Shown piece after piece: positions 16,601 to 26,100 of a stretch of DNA of 52,334 nucleotides. Below the pieces are notes generated by a model. It was not told where the DNA came from and searched no databases. It was given only the letters and a program-made list of their open reading frames with translations. Numbering within the stretch: position 1 is the first letter of the stretch; each line of letters starts with the position of its first letter. The position numbers and the translations under genes are program-made. Source of the stretch: a virus; the IMG/VR virus record IMGVR_UViG_3300021356_000025, positions 1 through 52,334 of that record, one strand, 5' to 3'.

Positions 16601-18775
16601 TGATGGAAGATTTATATCCCTATCCAAAGAAGATATGTCTATAAATGTAAAGGAATCACTAAACGATTTTGTCAGACTAGCAAAAGTAGAAACTTGTGTT
16701 AGTGTAGAAACTGTTTCTGTGGGAATAGTTCTTCTAAGTCCTAGGTCTTGTGCATCTAGCATGCTGAAAGTATCTGACTTTGTAGCATCGTAAGCGTAAG
16801 AAGACTCTTCAGAAATACTTAAACTTTCGTCTCTACTCACGCCATACGAAGAAAACATATTTATAGCTGTAGCAGCGCTAAAGTCGTCTGTTTTAGGCGT
16901 TGTTAAACCACGCACAGCATTTTCTGCGATAGAAGCAGAATGATCAAAGATCCTAATAAAGTCAGTAGAGGTGGTTAGAGAGTCTCCTATCCCAAAAGAC
17001 GAACCGGGGAACACGTCTCTATCTAGGTTACTTATATCCTGTATTGCAAATGAGTCTGTAAAAGATCTTGAAAGCGTAGCAAATGTGCCAACTGCAACAA
17101 GAGTGTCTATATCATCGCTAACCGTATTATAGTACTGCGGATGCGTGACAAACACTGTTTCTGCAGACACTTGCTCGGTTTTATTAAGAGTAGGCTTCAG
17201 TACTGTTGCGTCCGCTATATCAAAAGTATTTGAAACAGCCTTATCAAATGCGAGGGTTGATAGTTCAGACATTCCAAAACTATCTAAGGTTTCTTTAGTA
17301 AACAACCGAGTATCTGCATCAGATACAGATATAGAGTTAGCTACGCTTCTTTCATATATAGCAGTTAATGTAGCTTCTTCCGCTAGATTAAAGTTTTCAG
17401 TTTTACCCATGTTAAACGTTAAAGTATTAACATCGGCTATACCTAAAGAGTCACTAGCTTTTTTAACTATCCTTAATAAGGACTCATCAGATATAGCAAA
17501 ACTATCGGACGCGTCTCTAGAAAAAGCGAATCTATCTATTAGTTCAGTTAATGCAGATATACTTGCGTATTTTACAATAGACTCTATTTGTAAAAAATCA
17601 CTGAGCGCTTGAACTGCTACATGCGTATGCTCTACAGATACGGTAACTTTTTTAACCGCTGGTTCTGCCTTAACTAAAGATACATCAGCAAGTATAGTTT
17701 TATAAGTAGCAATATTTTGTATATAAGTAAAATCAACTAATGCTCTAGCATCAGACCTAATAACCGTTTCGCCGGCCTCTTGCTCTTGTTCAGCCGCTAA
17801 ATCTGCCGCTAACTCTTCGGCAGTCAAAGGCAGCATTTGTTCTAAATAATTTTCTATTTCTTCAGCAGTAGTACGTATCGAGCCGCTAGCTATAGAGCCT
17901 TGTATTAAAGATTGGCCTCTCATGCCAAAAAGATAACGTAGTATTAGGAGGCCATCGGTAAGGGCGTCAAAGTTATCATTACCATCAATGTCCAAATGAG
18001 CGGCTATATACGCTGCATTCTCTTCTACTTCTACTACACTTAAAGGGCTATCTGTCGCTATAGCCCCCCTCCACAACGGCTCTCCTCTAAGGCCAAATGC
18101 ATATCTAAGCATCATTAACCCATCGGTTAAGGCATCAGCATGACCATTGCCATCGACGTCGTAAGAAATGTGCTCTATTTCTAGCGGGTAACTTTCAGCC
18201 CTAAAAACATAACCCGCGTCTGTATGATAAGGCGTGAAGTTTAAATCGGTAGTACCTCTAGCATCCCTATCTACCGCTACGCTAAATCTAACAGTTGCTA
18301 GATGTATTGATTCAGAAGAGCTTGTTGGCCACGTACCGCCCTGTGTAGGTAGCCAGCGTGCACTTACGACTCTATCAGTATTATCATCATTGTCTATGTT
18401 ACCAAACACTGTTTCACTTCTATCAGCCATAGAAGCGTTATCAAACCCGTCAGTAAATACAGGCACTAAGCCTATAAGTGACAGTTTAGAACTATCATAG
18501 TGAAGGTTAAATCCTATGCCCGCAGTTGCACTGTTTGTAGGGGTAGTGCTGTAGCGTATCTCAATTGTTAAAAGGTCTTGGCCGACATACGCTGATGGTA
18601 AATTACTTATATCTAATATCTGAGCGGGGATATTCGGGTCGTAGACAGCCTCGCCATAGTCTAGCTTTACGCCTGTGCCTGAAACTGTATGGTAAAAATT
18701 AGTAGCGCGAGGGGTAGTGACGCTAACTAGCGCTCTCGGTTTAGAGTAGGCTCCGAGAACGGATCGATAGGTCAT
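13634..18775 (-). CDS. Giant repeat fibre protein with cohesin-like and dockerin modules, 1713 aa
   Basis: Residues about 44-200 resemble a cohesin-type beta sandwich (GIGFNLHYDSSKLSLIGL, LATVRFSVAVD). Two dockerin-like calcium-loop helices follow, DVDGNGHADALTDGLMMLRY (206-225) and DIDGNDNFDALTDGLLILRY (262-281). A helical linker (305-340) leads into more than sixty repeats of about 18-20 residues with the core DSF(G/S)(I/M)xD, from about 424 to 1640. From 571 these are organised as seven superunits of 132-135 residues (starts 571, 704, 838, 973, 1105, 1240, 1375) plus a partial one. The protein is probably a long extended tail fibre or host-surface-binding protein. Its ATG overlaps the upstream stop by one base. 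Confidence 0.8.
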   Translation of the reverse strand: MTYRSVLGAYSKPRALVSVTTPRATNFYHTVSGTGVKLDYGEAVYDPNIPAQILDISNLPSAYVGQDLLTIEIRYSTTPTNSATAGIGFNLHYDSSKLSLIGLVPVFTDGFDNASMADRSETVFGNIDNDDNTDRVVSARWLPTQGGTWPTSSSESIHLATVRFSVAVDRDARGTTDLNFTPYHTDAGYVFRAESYPLEIEHISYDVDGNGHADALTDGLMMLRYAFGLRGEPLWRGAIATDSPLSVVEVEENAAYIAAHLDIDGNDNFDALTDGLLILRYLFGMRGQSLIQGSIASGSIRTTAEEIENYLEQMLPLTAEELAADLAAEQEQEAGETVIRSDARALVDFTYIQNIATYKTILADVSLVKAEPAVKKVTVSVEHTHVAVQALSDFLQIESIVKYASISALTELIDRFAFSRDASDSFAISDESLLRIVKKASDSLGIADVNTLTFNMGKTENFNLAEEATLTAIYERSVANSISVSDADTRLFTKETLDSFGMSELSTLAFDKAVSNTFDIADATVLKPTLNKTEQVSAETVFVTHPQYYNTVSDDIDTLVAVGTFATLSRSFTDSFAIQDISNLDRDVFPGSSFGIGDSLTTSTDFIRIFDHSASIAENAVRGLTTPKTDDFSAATAINMFSSYGVSRDESLSISEESSYAYDATKSDTFSMLDAQDLGLRRTIPTETVSTLTQVSTFASLTKSFSDSFTFIDISSLDRDINLPSSFGIGDTLTTSTIFKRIFNSTYSITELLSMDFSLAAAEDTVSANINFAMFPLYSTTSSDSFGLDDSVITKMFKAADASLFSMTDAVTKRFTIPNQEQMSASEFISPFFGYTRSFSSTVDITDAALVGSNFGSTSSNTFGMADVITTSTVYNRSHDDAFSFEDPFSYKYTTPKEDSFSSDDVVTFIPVYKNIVSNSLGLDDSVFRKLFKSSEVEPVSIAETSSLLFLANKNDSIQTSVNVNTFKVFSRSLTSAISIIDFSDIDKTARPDDSFNFADVLTTSTTYNRPLSHSAPIVEHLAYSLNKSFSDSQQADEVLTVMPVYKEIISNSVSVGDLNTLSISLDKNDAVTIAESNVLSVTKNNTETLGTEVDLASFATYTRSLDSVFAMDDSVSVGNDFGAVKDNNFGMGDSASTSTTYSRPFDHPITIKEDVDKATTKAASSTFTSPEELLLMFIAASSSFSDAFSMGDSSALDLTKIVSDAASIADFSAINPTKGIVDSVAKSETLGLFKAQSRSFTDAITILDELDFSSAFGEFSNFSVVDVPTTKATYVREINNTPVTFSDAHSFEFDINTSDSLSAAAYAVVHSDYSNSQEDSFGMTESSNYTFNMGPESPFTIVEVSSKTVGKEFTDAQSTDEHFSTFKVQTLSRSDGITLADQGASISDNRDKFDSFGVGDSATTTTTFVRPISDSYSFTDQPKLDITRPVDTDTFSTEFDFKPFISYEQGINDSITILDAPEISSAGTKTDSASMSDESNYSFTRFIGTETITPSEFASIFASNKRSFTDTFAMDDTFSIDNTELGKANVFGVSDTPTLTAVYNRDFSSSFSFSDAVDYDLTKNLADSISNSENLSVFKKITLPLSSSFTILDAITSKAFTTGLTKVHLFGVNDTPTLQVSYVRKLGVSGIYSYAQEDSSFGVTDFVRVGGSLRINELQTTSVIVTSLVNYNRPLPADSFTFAETVVTTLTTGSGLASRTVNSGAINSTVIN
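14255..17065 (-). repeat. Seven protein-level superrepeats of 132-135 residues
   Basis: Each superunit begins near R-S-[FL]-[TS]-[DS] (for example SFTDSFAIQD, SFSDSFTFID, SLDSVFAMDD), has a second subunit of the type SSFGIGDSLTTST or NNFGMGDSASTST, and ends with (T/S)R or KR. Seven short subunits of about 19 residues make one superunit. The copies have diverged at DNA level, so this is an old duplication kept at protein level. Confidence 0.8.
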
Positions 18776-19149
18776 TAATCAAAATCACTGCGCACTTTAA
18801 ATTTAACTAGATCATGTACGGTCTGCTTACCGCCGCCCGAGAAAGTGATTTCAAGTTCGCCTTCATAAGTGCCTTCCTCAGTGAAAGGATCGCTAGTGAA
18901 TGGCGCCATAACTTTACCGGCTGCTAGGTCAACAGCGGTACAAGTTATAGTTTTATCTATAGTAGTAGAGCCAACTTTGCGTATGCGTAGGACAACGCTA
19001 GAGTTAGTTAGTACCAATGGGGCCCATGTATCAGAGTCGTACTCGTCTAGCGTTCTACCAGTCGCGGCAGTACTGCTGTCTTTTAGACTAAAGTTTAGTT
19101 GCGGTAGCGTATCGCCCGTAACCATTTTTATAGTATCTGAATAAGCCAT
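18775..19149 (-). CDS. BppU N-terminal-like baseplate/fibre protein, 124 aa
   Basis: MVTGDTLPQLNFSLKD, SSVVLRIRKVGSTTID and GTYEGELEITFSGGG follow the pattern of the BppU-type beta domain that anchors receptor-binding proteins to phage baseplates. It stands alone here, immediately before and translationally linked (TAATG) to the giant fibre, so it may be its attachment module. The assignment is by pattern only. Confidence 0.6.
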   Translation of the reverse strand: MAYSDTIKMVTGDTLPQLNFSLKDSSTAATGRTLDEYDSDTWAPLVLTNSSVVLRIRKVGSTTIDKTITCTAVDLAAGKVMAPFTSDPFTEEGTYEGELEITFSGGGKQTVHDLVKFKVRSDFD

Positions 19150-19163
19150 CTTGTGTACCTATA

Positions 19164-19511
19164 TTAGTAAGCCCAAATAACTGGAGTAGTTTCTCTTATA
19201 TCTACATGCACGAAAGTTTTGGCAACACCTATACCATTAAAGCCTAGTTTCAGTGCGTTCTCTATAATGGCACGACGCTCTACTCCGCCCTTTACAGCTA
19301 TGTCAGCGGCAATCCCCTGTCCGTGAGTGCCCGGGGCTTTTTTTCGTTTTTCGATTGGATGTTCTTCTGGATCTCTATAACCGCTAGTTACAATAAAAGG
19401 AAACCCGCAAGCTTCACGAAGCTCATCCAAACGGTGTATAAACTCTTCTGACATTTCATTATTGCCAGTTACTTGGCAATCGAAATCTTCTATCTTAAAA
19501 TATTTAAACAT
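19164..19511 (-). CDS. Endolysin, M15-type D-Ala-D-Ala peptidase
   Basis: 115 aa. VTSGYRDPEEHP, then THGQGIAADI (H63, D70) and FVHVDIRE (H102) give the HxxxxxxD...HxD zinc site of the peptidase M15/VanY family. It should cleave peptidoglycan cross-links at lysis. No signal peptide, so it depends on the holin encoded upstream. It lies in a lysis cassette inside the structural operon. Confidence 0.85.
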   Translation of the reverse strand: MFKYFKIEDFDCQVTGNNEMSEEFIHRLDELREACGFPFIVTSGYRDPEEHPIEKRKKAPGTHGQGIAADIAVKGGVERRAIIENALKLGFNGIGVAKTFVHVDIRETTPVIWAY

Positions 19512-19513
19512 AT

Positions 19514-19795
19514 CTATCCTTTAAATAACCAAGTTACATATCCAACTAATGCAGCCCAGATAGAAAAAAATACTTTCTCAGCTGTCTTAGCCGTAGCGGC
19601 ATTCTTCGCTACAACTTCTGCCGTTTCTTCTATCTTCTTTTCATTCTCGTCAAGACGCCACTCGTGTCTTTTGAGGCGAGCGTTCTGCCCGACAATCTGT
19701 TCTTCAACGCGTGCTAAACTAGTCAAGACGTCTGTGATCTTATCAATCTTAGTCTCTAGACGGTCTAGCCTTTTTGTTACTTGTGGATCAGTCAT
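19514..19795 (-). CDS. XhlA-like coiled-coil membrane protein of the lysis cassette
   Basis: 93 aa: a long coiled coil (residues 5-60, KRLDRLETKIDKITDVL), then one C-terminal transmembrane helix (about 76-92, FFSIWAALVGYVTWLF) and a short Lys-Gly tail. This matches the layout of XhlA-type haemolysin/holin accessory proteins. Its start overlaps the holin stop by four bases. Confidence 0.7.
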   Translation of the reverse strand: MTDPQVTKRLDRLETKIDKITDVLTSLARVEEQIVGQNARLKRHEWRLDENEKKIEETAEVVAKNAATAKTAEKVFFSIWAALVGYVTWLFKG

Positions 19796-20166
19796 TTACG
19801 CAAACTCATTATTTTATTAACGCCTTTGATCCCGAAGCTGCTCGAGATGGCTATAAACAGTAAATATTGATACCATTCTGGTAGCTCTGACAATGCTGCA
19901 AAACTTTCTTTGACCCGATCCACTACGGTCATGTCATTCATAGCTATAGCATAGCCTACCATAAATATAGGTACAGACAATATTATAGTCCAAAATTCGT
20001 CTTTCCACGAGTTACCTGACGCTTCTGCCATCTTAGATTCCCAGTTAGCGTCATTTTTTATGGCTTCCATCTTTCTGTCGTGGACGGCTTTTTTCTCTTC
20101 TGCTTTGTTGGCTAGATACCCTTTAGCTAAATTAGCAACCGGCCCTATTAAATTTAAAAAACCCAT
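19792..20166 (-). CDS. Holin
   Basis: 124 aa. Charged helical N-terminal half after an amphipathic start (GFLNLIGPVANLAKGYL), then two transmembrane helices (about 58-75 and 99-114) and a short basic tail. This fits phage holins of the 3TM/two-helix type encoded beside an endolysin. It should open the inner membrane for the M15 peptidase. Confidence 0.75.
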   Translation of the reverse strand: MGFLNLIGPVANLAKGYLANKAEEKKAVHDRKMEAIKNDANWESKMAEASGNSWKDEFWTIILSVPIFMVGYAIAMNDMTVVDRVKESFAALSELPEWYQYLLFIAISSSFGIKGVNKIMSLRK

Positions 20167-20175
20167 AATAATTTC

Positions 20176-23100
20176 CTATAGCTGATTATAAATCGGTATC
20201 AAACGATCCTTCAATGTTCTATCTATTGAGAAACCATTTTCTAAAATTGTATCTACTGTCTCAGCAGTAGGTCCTAAGAAAGGCAGTATAGCATCCGGTG
20301 CGAAACCTTCTATGCCTTTGTCATCCCACTTAGCGTTTTGATGTGACATAGCGCCTAGTGTAAATATACCTAAGAATCCTGACTTATCAATTACTTCACT
20401 TAAATAAGTAGGCCAGTCCATACGATCTGTACGGAAGTATTTATTATCTGTCTCAACGCCGGGCAGTACTGCTGCCAAGCTCTGCTTAGTATATTCTCTT
20501 AATTCCATGCCTAACATAGCCAGCGGCATAGTTGCGAGAGCAGTAATAGCTAATACAGAAAGTGTAGCCGTCAACTGAGGCATACCCTGTCCGCCCATTT
20601 CTTTTCTTCTAGAGACCATCTCTCTATAAATACCGCCCATGATTACTTTGCCGTATGCATAGAAATAAGACTTAAGCTGCCAAACAAGTGCCCAGTGTGG
20701 ATCAGAAGCCCATACCGGTCTTTCAGCTGAGTTTGGTCTTAGTATCGACGATTCAACAAAACGCTGTAATCCACGTTTGATTTTCTTGCCTTCGGGGGTA
20801 GTGAACTTTCTACCACTATTATTCCATGCCATAACTTCTTTAGCAGTTAGACCTAGCTCCTGTAGATACCTTTCAGATCTTGGGTTATCAAACTCATTAC
20901 GTGCATGTTTTAAGATAAACTTAACGCCCATACCAGCTGCAAACTCTCTTGAGAAAGTTGTAAACCACTGCAAAGCCGTGTACTTAAAAAATACATCTGA
21001 CATTTTTCTTACTTTAGGATCCATATAGTCAAGCTCAGCTTGAGTAACCCATGAGTTAGCTACAATCTCATTTGTCACTACACCCAAGTCCCTAGCAAGT
21101 TGTCTTGCTTCGGCACGGTTTTTAATAGTGGCTGGTATTTGTTTTAGTCCTTCTACTAAACCGCCGAACTCTTTTGAGTTAATTACAGGGCCTGCAAGTT
21201 CAGGTAGTGACGCAATAGCCGCAAAAGGTAATATAGTTATAAACTGCAAGAATTGACCGTAACTATTTACCTTTCTCCACATTGGGCTTAGTGGATTGGT
21301 TTGGTAACCCAAATGAGTAGCAATAATCTCTTGGACAACTTCTTTGTCTTCGGGAGAAAGCTTGTCCATTTCTGCCTCAAGTAGGTCATTGCCCTGCTCG
21401 TCTTTAGTATGTTTATTCCATTCCACACGTTTTACAACATGCCTTACATACTGTACAAATGCATCTTGTGGCTCGTGTAAGAAGCCCGCATTGTATAGGC
21501 TTCCTCTGTTTACGTTTAGCGTAAGTTGTAGGGCTTTTTCTACAGCTACTGCTGGATCAGTACCGTCTATCTCTATAGGCTTACCATCAGCTACGCTCTG
21601 GTTGTATCTTAGTACAGCGTTAATAGATTTTCTTACTTCGGCTTCGTTAGCCGTTGGGTCTTGCTGCATTATTAATTCTACAAACCCGTCTAAGTTTTCC
21701 TGTATAGCCATTAAGTTAAGAGCTGTAGGGAAGTAGTTTTGCTGACGACCTATATCAGTATTAGACGGGGCTATGTAATCGTCATAAATACTTTCTAAGA
21801 ACTTACGAACTTGTTGGGCTTTTGGAGATAGCTGATCGGTATCTTCATCGCCCATAGCCTCAAGTAATGCAGCTTGGACTTCGGGGTCATCCATAGAGCC
21901 AACTTGCTCTTCAAATTTATTTTGGAACTCAGCTATCTGTCTAGCTGACGCTCCTACAAAACCTAACCCGCCATCTGCATCTGGGTCTTGAGAGCGTATG
22001 TAGAACATGTCAGCAATTTTTCTACCGCCGTGCAAACGCATAATACCATCCGCCGTTCTTACTATCTTCATTAAGGGGCGTAGTTTAGGATTACGCGCAA
22101 TGTCTGCAAGTGCCCCTCGCCAATGATCGGCAAGTGCCTCACCGCCCATCTTAACAACGGCCTGATTAACTTCCTGTACCATAGCTTTCTGTACGAAGTT
22201 AGGGTTAGCGCTAGTGCCAGCTGTTTCGTAACCTTTTTTCTTGGCGTCTACAACTGCCTCGATGTAGGTTTCAAAGTCTTGAGAAGTGTTACCTAAACGA
22301 CGTTTCATCGTTCTAGTAAACTCCCTATACATAGCTTTTAGTTTTTTCGCTAGCTCTTTAAAATGTTTATCCGTTAGAGATTTTGCTTGTTTGTTGATAA
22401 ACTTCTTAGTTGCCCATCTAGCTACTTGATCTGCATACCACTCTTCAAACGCTAATTCATAGTCATAAGCATTTAGATAGTTTTGGTATCTAGGGTCTTT
22501 TTCAAAAGCTCTAAGCAGTCTAGCTCTTAACGCTGGGTTAGCTGTAGCCGCCGTCATCTCTTCTCTAAATAATGCGTGTCCAAACTCGTGCGCCAGTACA
22601 GCTGCATCTCTGAGAGTATTGCCTGATTCATTTAAAATAATTAAATTAGCTTTGCTGCCTGAATCAAGAAGAGGAACGTACATACCTCTTAAATTGCCAT
22701 TACTCTGACGCATTCTATTAACGGAATCTAAAATCCAATTTACATTCTCTGCGCCAAACTGTTGCTCTAGCTCGCCCATAGTCATATTTACTAGATTTTC
22801 ATAAGTAAACACTCTTGGTGGGTTTTTTAATTTTATAGCTTTTCGCAGATTGTTTATCAGACCCACTAAAAACGACTCTTCTACCCCAGCAACTACTTCA
22901 GGCTCAGCTCTTGTGCTGGACTCCGATTGAAGTCTATCCCGTATCTTAGTCATAATTCTTGGGAACTCTTGGCGCCAGATACCCCTGTCCTGATTATGTG
23001 TTATCTCAGCTGATCCGGTATCTAAAAGAGCCTGTCTAGCTTCTGGGTTCTGTGCCAACGATGCCTCAATTAGCTTTTCCATTAAATCAAGGTTATATCC

Positions 23101-26100
23101 GTTTTTTGTGTTGGCTGACTTTTTACCGACAATCTTCCTCCCGTTTACTCTAGCTGGAGGTAGTCTGTTGTAAGCATCATAGGTGACCTGATCAAACTTG
23201 CCGCTTTTCAGAGTTTGATAGGCATGTTCGACTGATAAAAACTTATATCCATTGTATTGAAATGGGCGGTACGCTAGGTTACTAAGGATAGTGTTTTCAC
23301 CAGTCCCAAAATAGATATTTACCGGTTCGCTCTCAGGCTCAGCTTGCGGTCTGTTAGGTTGAGTAGGCTCAGCTTGCGATCTGTTAGGTTGAGTAGGCTC
23401 AGCTTGGTTGTTAGTAGTAGGTGCTCTACCTGTGCGTCTGTCTGTTTGACGATTTGCGTCTTGTACAGTTTCTGGCTGATCGAGCATTCTATCAACTTCT
23501 GAACGTCCGTCCGTCTCTTGGACTTGATCAGCTGGATCAAATTCCTCATTAACTCTACTGGTCTCACGGCCCATGACGTCTCTTTGGAAGCGCTCGAACG
23601 CATCCATAGCTTCATCTGTACCGGACTGGACAGCTACTCTTTCACCAGTTGGCCTTCCTTCAGAATCGACATCTTCCGCTATAACAGCTTCAGGGCGTTG
23701 TTCAGGAATAGTCTGAGGGGGAGAAAGCAGTTCACCTAAAGTAACTTCTTTCCCGTTTATAACAGCAGCTACTGTGCTGCCTTGATAGTCAGGGACCGGT
23801 TGATTGCCGAGGTCAAATATTGATTCGCCGGATACAACTACATCATATCCTTCTAGTCGTAGTTCTGTAAGTATCTCTTGTAAACCTTTTCTAGCAGCTT
23901 CAAATGGCGTTTGACCTTCGAATTTGCCGTCACCACGGGCTGATGCTAAGCGCTGACCCGCTCGAGTAAGATCAGCTAAATTTACTTTAATACGCTTGCC
24001 ATCTGGCGTTACTAAAACTATGTTTTTAAACTTACTTTTCTTAGCTATTTTAATAGCTCTGTCTAGGAACTCCGCTTCTGTAACGCGATAAACTTTCTTA
24101 TCGACAGGGTCTACCAACTCTATTAAGTTTGAATCAAACGATGTCCTTACAACCTCAAACTTACCGTCGCTATTTTTTCTAATTGATACAACTGCGTTTT
24201 TATTGGCACGTTGTTGTCTTACAGCTTCTCTTAAAGTACTTTCTGAAACTTCGCCTATCTCAGCAGTATCCCATTCTTGAGCGCCAAATGTGGCATCATA
24301 ATCATCTCTTGCTTCTTGAGTGTTATCAAACACTCTAGACCGATCTGCTTTAGGCTCGTAAGTCCCTGTAACAGTTTCTTCGCCCTCTATAGTTTGTACG
24401 CCTTCTTGATTCTCTTGATTTTCTAGGTCAGTTTCTTGGTCAACCTCTGTTTGGGGGGCGTCCTCAACATCTTTAGGTGATCTTTTTTTACCTTGAGTCA
24501 ACTTCTCAGCTGCTGCGGTTAAGTCTGCTAGTCCTATCTTTACTTTAGTACCGTCAGGTCTAGTAACTGTAACGCTTTTAAATTTACTACCTTTTGCTAG
24601 TTCTATAGCGTCAAACAAATCGTCTTCGTTCATTTCACGGATGGAGTCGTCAACGTCTGCATCTCTAATATCAGGCCCTTGTTCTTGCTGATATTTTTTA
24701 GCTCTAGTTTCTAGCGCCTGTTGAAGAGTTGTGACGTTTACAAAACCGCCGTCTGGTTTTAGCCCTTCTGCGTTTTGCATCGCTTCTTGTAAATTTTCTT
24801 GGCTAGTAACCTCTTCTGAAACGACATTTCCATTTACATCAAATGCCTGTACAACTATATCCGAGTTGCCTACTTCGCTTTTAGATTGACTATACCCAAG
24901 TGCTATGGCGAGTGCGCCGTCACTAGCTCTAGATTTTATAACCTCTTGAACAATGCTTTTATCAGTAGAGATGATGGTACCTCTACCGGGTATAAATGCT
25001 GCAAAAGCGCGTTTACCATCTACGGTTACTGGAGTAGCTGTATTGGTGCGAGCTTTAAGAGCTGGAGTATCACCCGCTTGCCACACTGATTTCTTAGTGC
25101 TAGTCGGGTCTACCATTGCTTTTAATTGAGCGTTTATGTCTGCTTGGGACTCTGGAGTAGTAGTCCCTGACATGACGTCGCCATACTGCTCGCCGTCAAC
25201 TGTGTCATTTATGTCTTTGCCCCTTTTCTCGTCCATCATACGGCGGGCCTTGTCCATAACATCAGCTGTTGCGTCAAGAACGCCTGCTTCTGCTACTTTA
25301 CGTACTCCCGTAGCTACGACTGTACCAGCCCCACCAACAGGTGCGCCACCCATAAACCCGCCAAACGCTGCTTCTGCTAAACGGAGTTGCGCTTCTTCAG
25401 CAGTGTAAGTGGGGTCCAAATCCATTCTATTTAGGATGCCCAGACCTTCTTGTGTGAATTCTGTAGTACCTTCTATAGCCCCAGTTCTTAAGGTATTAGT
25501 GGCAACTAGTTTAGCAAAGTCCCCAAAAGTAGAGCTCTCTTTAACAGCTCTCTTTTTAGCTATATTGCCAAGCAGTTTTACTATAGCTACTTCACCGGCT
25601 ACGCCTATCGTAGCTTGAGGTAGGCCCACCAACGCTGCTCTAGCCGCTTGACCTTTGTCAAGCTCTTGGCCAGAGTCCAAAGCTTCACCTAAGTTAGATC
25701 CAGATAGCGGTATATACTCAGCTGTAAATGCGCCGCCTATGGTACCGTTTCTGAAAGTTCTATATAAAGAGTTCGCTAAGTCTTTCTCATCTGGGGTAGC
25801 CGTACCTTTTATGGTTCTTTGTATAGAGTCACGACCGATTCGCTCAGCAATCTTTTTACCGGTATAACCTACACCTTTTTTACCTAAGACGGCTACAACG
25901 CCACCAACGCCGCCGGTTGATACAGTTGTGGCTATACTAGGTACGGCTTGACCACTGAACTTAACAGCTTGTTCAATAAACCCAGTTACAGTTGGTTGTT
26001 CTAAAAACTCACCGAACGTGTCCATGTCTTTTACTGCAAGACTAGCGCTCTCTTCCAACCTTCTGGCTTCGGCTATGTTGTCGGCTATAGATTCTTCGTC

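Noticed and set aside
17145-17612. 155-aa plus-strand frame inside the giant fibre gene
   Set aside because: Antisense of the repeats; its apparent periodicity is inherited from the real gene.
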